NCBI GenBank assembly: GCA_964019155.1
Contig: OZ025241.1
Coordinates: forward strand, 27,318,059 to 27,382,058
Direction: 5' to 3'
Length of the DNA: 64,000 bases
Source: Osedax fenrisi
Lineage: Eukaryota; Annelida; Polychaeta; Sabellida; Siboglinidae
Shown here piece after piece: positions 57,348 to 64,000 of this stretch. The notes under the pieces were generated by a model. The model did no database searches and was not told the DNA's origin. It saw only the letters and a program-made list of their open reading frames with translations. Numbering within the stretch: position 1 is the stretch's first letter; every line of letters begins with the position of its first letter. Made by a program: the position numbers and the translations under genes.

Positions 57348-58746
57348 TTATTTAAAAAAAAAAGGACCAGTATGTGTTAGACGTATTAATGGTAATTTTG
57401 ATTTATCTATTATTTGTTTATTAATAATTCGTATAACCTTTTTCTGTAACATAATTAATTTTGTAATATTCGATTTATAAGTATTTGACCATACTTCAAT
57501 CCCATATGATAAATTAGATAAATAGAACGAATTATATAATAAAATTAAATTTTGTGTATCTAAAAAAGATATTTTTTTTATAGTATATATAATTTTTGAC
57601 AATTTATTCGATAAATAATTTATATTTTTTTGTAAGTCATTTGGGAATCTATGTAGATCCCAAGAAATTTATAATTATTAACTATATCGATTTTAATGTT
57701 ATCTATTGTTATATCTTTTAATACACCAGAATTTATATATGGCAATATTTTTGTTTTTTCGATATTTAGCTTAAGCTTATTTATATCAAACCATTTTTTT
57801 AACTTATCCATGTAATATTGCAAATAATATGTTAATAATGTATCATTTTCAGCAAATATAGTTATAGATGTATCATCTGCATATAAATTGATATTAATAT
57901 TATTTACTTGTTCATTATTAAAAATATTTGATATGTCATTTATAAAGATAATAAATAGTAGAGGTCCCAGAACAGATCCTTGCGGCACTCCATATTTAAT
58001 AATATTTCTAGATGATAGAGTATTATCAATTCGTGTTATAATATTTCTATTTTTAAGATAACTTTTAATAAATAAATTTGTATCACCTCTAAACCCTATA
58101 CATTCCAATTTAGCAAGTAAAATATCATGATCAACCACATCAAATGCTTTCTTGAGATCTAAGAATATAGTAGCTACTTTTTTTTTTTGAGAGAGTTTAT
58201 GTAAAATGAAATGCTGAATATTTAATAATGATAAGGTTGTATTTGATCTGGGAACAAAACCATATTGATTTTTGTTAATAATATTATGCTTAAATATATA
58301 TTTTGATAATCTATTAAAAATAATTGTTTAAAAATGTTAGATATTTGTGGTAGTAATGCAATTGGCCTGTAATTGGATATTTGTTGTTTATCATTAGTTT
58401 TATATAAAGGTTTAATAATTGCAATTTTCATATTGTCAGGAAATGTATTTGTTTGGATACATAAATTAAATATCTTTTTTAATGGTTCTAAAATATATTG
58501 AATAATATCTTTTATTAAGGTCATGTCATGATTATTTATATCTAATGATCTTTTTGATTTAATATCCTTAGTCACTTTAATTATTTCATCATTGTCAATT
58601 GGTAAAAAGTAAAAACTATTAAAATTATTAGATACAAATTCTTTAAAATCATTTTTATTTATATTATTAATTGAATTATTTATTTTACTTCCAATGCTCG
58701 AAAAATATTCATTAAATGCATTACATTGTTCGTACCTTTCATTCAT
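57348..58746 (-). pseudogene. LINE A unit 5, reverse transcriptase region
   Basis: Same frames and lesions as unit 4 (11-A run, lost C near 57630). GVPQGSVLGPLLF and LYADD present. Confidence 0.8.
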
Positions 58747-58897
58747 TTTAATATTATTATCTATGAAAGTATTTGGATAATCCGAGTCTGTAGGTTTTAT
58801 TATTTTATTAATGACTTTCCAATTTTCTTCTTGTGTATTTGGCAGTAAAAAGATTTTTATAGTAATTATTTTTTTAAATTTTAATATTTTTATTAAT

Positions 58898-59508
58898 TTA
58901 ATTTTTTAATTTTTTATATTTACCAAATATACAAGGACAATTGTTAATTTTGTATTTTGTATATAATTTATTTTTCTTTTTTATTGCATTTTTTAATTTA
59001 TTATTTAGCCATGGATTAAAATTGTGATTCAATTTAATTCTTTTTTTAATAAAAGGACAGTGCTTATTAATACTATTAGTTAATATATCAATAAATGTAT
59101 TGTATAGTTCACAACCATTCTGCTTATTTAAAATGGTATTCCAATGTATTGTACCTAGTTCTAATTTTAGATTATGTAAATTGAATTCATTAATATTTCT
59201 TGAATTTGTATATTGATCCTTTCTTTTAATAAATAGATTATAATTAAAAATACAAAATATTAATGAATGATCACTAATATCTGTATGTATTACACCTTGT
59301 ATTACATCAGAACAATTTGTAAAAATATTGTCTAAACTTGATATTGAATTTTGGGTGATTCTTGTAGGCATATCAATTATATTAGATATACCTAATTGGA
59401 TCAATATATTTTTAAACGAGTTAGATAATACAGTATTATTTAATAAATTAATATTATAATCACCACAAATATACATTTCTCTACTTATATATTTATGAAA
59501 TAAGTTAA
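58898..59508 (-). pseudogene. LINE A unit 5, endonuclease C-terminal part
   Basis: From YICGDYNINLL through ISDHSLI to the linker. The N-terminal part resumes at 63002-63443 across the insertion. Confidence 0.78.
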
Positions 59509-60639
59509 CTCTTTAGGTCCCAGCAATTTTAAATAACTATGCATTCAATACCCAGAGATTATGTATATTTAAAAAAAATATACGCATGTTTTTAATAAAC
59601 GAAAATGTGTACTCATACATTACTATTTGTCTATTACAAGTGATATTTATTTTGATTAGTATATAATATATTATATTAATCTAAAGAAAAAAATCAAAAA
59701 TAATCATTATTCATAATATTATATTCAATTAATTATAATAATTATAAAAAAAAATTATTAAAAATAAATATGAAATTAAAATTAAAAATAATATATAAAA
59801 TATTCGTATTTTTATATAAATATATATTGATAAAATATTTACTATATATTATTCAACATGATAATTAAAAAAAATTATTACTTAATTAAGTATTGAATAA
59901 AATAAGGATAATTACCTAAAGACAATATTTGTACTTTTTTCTAATTTTTAATTTTATTTAAGAATGTATTCAAGGTTAACTATCATAATTAAATAATCAT
60001 TTTCTTTCATTACATGTTAAGTTATTTTGTTTTGGTATATATTTTTATAAATTATGTAATTAAAAATTCATAAAAATAATAATTATTGAATATTTTATAA
60101 CTGTTTATATATAGAAAATGATTATAAATTATTTAAATTGTGTATTATTATGTAATAAAGATGTATTCAAGATCAAATATCATTGTTAAATAATCATTTT
60201 CTTTCATAATAAGTTATTATATTTTAGAAAGGTATGTATTTATATAAATTATGTAATTAAAAATTCATAAAAAAAATAATTATTGAATATTATAGAACCT
60301 TATATGTAGAAATTTATAAAATTGTGTATTATATTTACATGAATATTTTTTCAACTTATATTTCATGTAATATATATTTTATTTTAATAAAAGTTAACTT
60401 ATTATTTACACATATAAATATTTATAATTATTATTCTATACTGTAATACTAATTTTCACTTATATAAAATTTAATTTGTATTTATATTTAAGTATAATAT
60501 ATTATTTTATTTAAATTATATAAAAAAATAACAGTTCAGATAAATATTTATAATATATTGAATTTAAATAAAATTAAGAATACATAATTATTTACAATAC
60601 ATCATAATTGATAAATATACAATTATTTAGAATGGTATT

Positions 60640-60790
60640 CTACAAAACAATCTTCTCTAGACCTTCCCCTAAGTCCACTTCATCAGCTACGTTCACCTTC
60701 TCCCAGGCTATCAAATACTTCATCTACTTATTCACTTTCACCGAATCCATCAACATAGTCGATACTGACTTGAACATAATCCTGTGATAT
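60640..60790 (-). pseudogene. Possible transposase exon fragment in the piggyBac-like insertion
   Basis: A GC-elevated patch. On the minus strand, after ...AATATCACAG, it reads DYVQVSIDYVDGFGESE then stop, VDEVFDSLGEGERS then stops: acidic and protein-like but broken. Could be another gene's relic. Confidence 0.25.
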
Positions 60791-62257
60791 TAGAAATATA
60801 TAATTAGTATATAGTAATATATTGGTCAAATATAATATTCTATTCGATATATAATACTATATTATTTATAGTTACTTATCACATTTAAGACTCACATTTA
60901 AGTCCTATCAACATAAGCGTAGAGTTCAAATATGTCATACCTCATTATCTACAATACCATAATATATATAATATATATATATATATATATAAATTTATCA
61001 AATGCATGTAGATTTATATATTTTCTGATGATATTATCTGAAACATGTATAACAATATAAATAATCAATTGTCATCTATGTAGAGGATTCAAAAATAGTA
61101 ATTCGCCTGATTCTTCAGAAAAAATAAAATTGAATTATAATATATAATTAATTGTAATATTAAATTAATTGTATATTGTATAGTGTATTAAGTTAAATTA
61201 AATTAGTTAATATATTCTATAATTACTATATAAAAATTAATGATTATAAATAATGAAATTAACATGGAATCAAACAAATTACATATAATATCATATTAAA
61301 ATGATTTTGTTGCTAGTGAAATTAACAATATTGTAATTAATACAATTTAAAATATAAAATAGAATTATAATATTTATAATGTATATAGTTATATTAAATT
61401 AGATAATATATTATATAATGACAATATAAAATTAAAGATTATAATGAATGAAATACACGAGGAATCAAACATATTACATAATATATGATTTTGATGCTAG
61501 TGAAATTTACAATATTTTGATTATTACAATTTTTAAATATAAAATAGAATTATAATATTTAGTGTATATAATTATATTAAATTAGTTAATATATTCTATA
61601 ATTACTTTATACAAATTAATGATTATATTTAATGAAACACATGAGAAATAAAAACATATTATATAGATATTTATACTAAGAAAATTTACAATATTTGTAT
61701 TATTATAATTATAAAATTAAGTATATTATTGACTCAACTACTATATTGAGTGTATATATCATATCATATATATAATATATATATTAAAAGTAGTTCAAAT
61801 ATTCTATAATTAATATATAATAATTATAAAAATTTGATATTCGAAGCGTAGAATTATTATAAGTATAATGAATGAAATTCACTAAAATTAAATAAAATAC
61901 ATTTTTATGATTTATGTTGCTAAGGAAATGTATAATATTAGAATATAATAATATATAATGTATATAATGATAATTATAAAATGTTCATTATTTATATTTG
62001 TAATTGTTATGATGATATTATAAACAAATTAAATATAAAATAATTAAATATTAACGATTATATATATATAAATATAGATGATAAATACAACTAGTATTGA
62101 AAATTATAAATCAAAATTAAATATATTTTTATAAAATTAATATGAAAAATATTGTATAATACATTTGTTTATAAATATATATATATATATATATAATGTA
62201 TGAGTATAATATATCATGTTATATATATAAATATGCATAAATATAAACCTCATTATA

Positions 62258-62350
62258 TTAACTTGCATCGAAAGCATTATCAGACTCGCTTGTACTTGAA
62301 TGTATAACTAAGTCCAAAGCATCATCAACATTTACATATTATTCAGCCAT
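62258..62350 (-). pseudogene. Possible transposase N-terminus in the piggyBac-like insertion
   Basis: Minus strand: MAE, stop, then YVNVDDALDLVIHSSTSESD and NAFDAS. The acidic Ser/Glu/Asp pattern resembles the N-terminal region of piggyBac-type transposases. The stop at codon 4 and lack of a continuing frame mark it as dead. Confidence 0.3.
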
Positions 62351-63001
62351 TTTGTTAAATTTAAATAAATAATGCTATAAATCACATGACACTTCACAAT
62401 ATAGCATTGTGACCTATAGTTCGGTTAATTTAATAATTACTACGCGAGTTTTATTCAAATAATACAGAAAAAATTATTAATCAACGTTATTTCATTAAAT
62501 TGTTATAACATAATGTATTTTTGTTATATTTAATTTATAAATATACATAATTTTAATTTAGTTGTTGATTTAAATGCGTTTTATGTTAGGAACTCTTTAT
62601 TTTATCAATGTTTACGTTATATTTAAAATAAACATTGGAATGTTGTTATTAATATAACGATTATAACCAGTTTAATACACGATATTGATGATATAAAATT
62701 TGCATTTATAATTTATTAATTTATTTATTTAATAATAATAATATATTTTTAAAATAAACACTATATACACTTGTATTATATGAACATTCTCAAAAACTAA
62801 AATATAAAGATACTTTTTTTTAAATTCTATGATAAAGAAAACATATTACTATATATTTTTGGATTTTCATTTATATAAATCGAGTGCTGAATTATTGAAT
62901 TATATGTGTTAATATGTGTTAATAAATTATGAGACGGTCCAAGACGCCTGGGTTTTTTTAAATCAAGACGGTCCCGGACGCCTGGGACTCAAATAGATCA
63001 A

Positions 63002-63443
63002 ACAATAAATTAATAAAATCATTTCCATTATAATCAGGTGATCTGTAAACAGATGATATAATTTTAAAATCATTAGAATTAATAATTATTTTAATTGATA
63101 TAATATCAATATAATCCATTATAGAACAATAAAGGTCTTCAATTATGCAACATTCTATCAGTTTACTAACTAATATAAGTACACCCCCGCCTCTCTTTTT
63201 ATTGGATAATATTCTATTTTTTATAAAAATATTATAATTAGGGAAATATATATCTGGGTAATCTTTATCAGTAAGCCATGTTTCCGTTAATATAATAATA
63301 TCAGGTTTATGGGTCAAGTTATCGATAAATATTAATAATTTATTTATATTTTTATTAAAACTTCGTATATTTAATAATATCATTGATAGGCTTGTATCTT
63401 TATAATGTATTTCATTATATTCATCTATATTTAAAAGATTCAT
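63002..63443 (-). pseudogene. LINE A unit 5, endonuclease N-terminal part
   Basis: MNLLNIDEYNEIHYKDTSLS, LNIRSFNKN, TETWLTD and the GGGVLILVS loop, up to NDFINLLFD where the insertion begins. The track of residues past that point (ESQASGT) is read from the insertion. Confidence 0.78.
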
Positions 63444-63515
63444 TTATATTTATAATATTTTGTTATTGTATTATAGATTTTTTTATCTGTATTATTATAT
63501 ATTAATTTAAATTCA

Positions 63516-63990
63516 TTGTTTATAAATTGAACTTTACAAATAGTATCTAATTTACATTTGGCTTTAGCTATTTTAAAACATTCTTTCTTTTGAATAAGTT
63601 CTTCTATACTATATTCAATAGATATTCCTACTTTATTAAAAGATGAATTTTTCAATTTATATGCATTTCTGATTAATATTGATTTTGATTCTTCAGAATC
63701 AAGTACAATTTTCATCGGTCTATTTTTAGATAATTTTGTTATAACATTTTTATTGAATTTACCAATTCTATGGAATTTATTTATTTTTATATTTTTATTT
63801 TGATCAGATACTATATCTATAATATTTGATATAGATTTAAATTCAGAATTTTCTTTAGAATGTGTTTCATTAAATATCTGTTCTTTTACATTGTATAGAA
63901 TAATAGTTTTTTTTATACAATTTATATTATTAGTTTCAGATATATTTTTATTAACTGATTTAATTATTGTATTTTCAATAGTTTTAAACT
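63516..63990 (-). pseudogene. LINE A unit 5, ORF1 lacking its N-terminal region
   Basis: Same domain as 47405-47880. It ends at the 'caatagtttt|aaactatt' deletion junction shared with unit 1. A CDS-level change near the stop (GAATTTAAA instead of TAATTTAAA) extends the C terminus by about 24 residues, overlapping the endonuclease start codon. Confidence 0.72.
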
Positions 63991-64000
63991 ATTATACAAT

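Larger units (their letters stand above)
59509..62997 (-). mobile_element. piggyBac-like DNA transposon remnant, 3489 bp, inside LINE A
   Basis: The uninterrupted LINE reads gTTAAacaataaat. Here TTAA (59505-59508) precedes the insert and TCAA (62998-63001) follows it, consistent with a TTAA duplication with one change. The ends CTCTTTAGGTCCCAG and, complemented, CTATTTGAGTCCCAG match at 12 of 15. The right end also has a 20-bp-scale direct repeat (GACGGTCC..GACGCCTGGG, twice). Most of the interior is AT-rich with no gene. TTAA specificity is typical of piggyBac; the family call is tentative. Confidence 0.55.
54363..64000 (+). other. Intron of gene copy 5, continuing off the window
   Basis: No SINE-1. 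TTAATAGGGG variants (about 54569-54602), a CACGTG cluster with extra units, an 18-G tract with the same adjoining deletion as unit 1, SINE-2, and LINE A split by a piggyBac-like insertion. Confidence 0.6.
56374..64000 (-). mobile_element. LINE A, unit 5, split by a 3.5-kb insertion
   Basis: 3' part 56374-59508 and 5' part 62998-64000; the intervening DNA is foreign. It shares the RT C-deletion with unit 4 and the ORF1 deletion with unit 1. Confidence 0.8.

Overview
The window is AT-rich eukaryotic DNA, most likely from an invertebrate metazoan. It has spliced genes, CR1/L2-like and RTE-type LINEs, tRNA-derived SINE-like sequences, MITEs and long (TA)n tracts. The standard code reads correctly throughout. 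I cannot place the species from sequence alone.

The backbone is a tandem array of one small two-exon gene. Exon 1 (157 bp, 52 codons plus one base) occurs five times, starting at 1291, 14466, 25971, 41401 and 54206. Exon 2 (224 bp, ending in TAG) occurs four times, at 9688, 20709, 32277 and 49324. The fifth should lie roughly 1 kb past the right edge. Each exon 1 ends in CAG|GTTTGT and each exon 2 is preceded by an acaacag or acgacag acceptor. The phase-1 junction gives a 126-residue protein with two EF-hand-like motifs. The intron falls inside the first Ca-binding-like loop. None of the nine exons has a stop or frameshift.

The introns (6.1-8.2 kb) share a scaffold: a class-II tRNA-like SINE (units 1-3), a cluster of CACGTG motifs, a second tRNA-like SINE, one LINE, a perfect hairpin and a 33-bp repeat containing GTTTCGAAAC. 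The LINE sits in the same interval every time but is one of two unrelated elements. Units 1, 4 and 5 carry a CR1/L2-like element on the minus strand ('LINE A'). Units 2 and 3 carry an RTE-clade element on the plus strand ('LINE B'). A PIF/Harbinger-like MITE interrupts the first SINE in unit 1. A 3.5-kb piggyBac-like insertion splits LINE A in unit 5.

The spacers between gene copies hold a palindrome with polyadenylation signals, two conserved GC-elevated islands, a hAT-like MITE with an 8-bp target duplication, a fold-back MITE, a conserved minus-strand small ORF and an RTE remnant ('E'). The spacer between units 3 and 4 instead carries a 1.2-kb insertion, a minisatellite and a third LINE ('LINE C'). 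The left edge of the window ends in a fourth LINE fragment ('LINE D'). Units 2 and 3 are nearly identical and arose by a recent duplication of about 11.5 kb. Units 1, 4 and 5 form a second, mosaic group.
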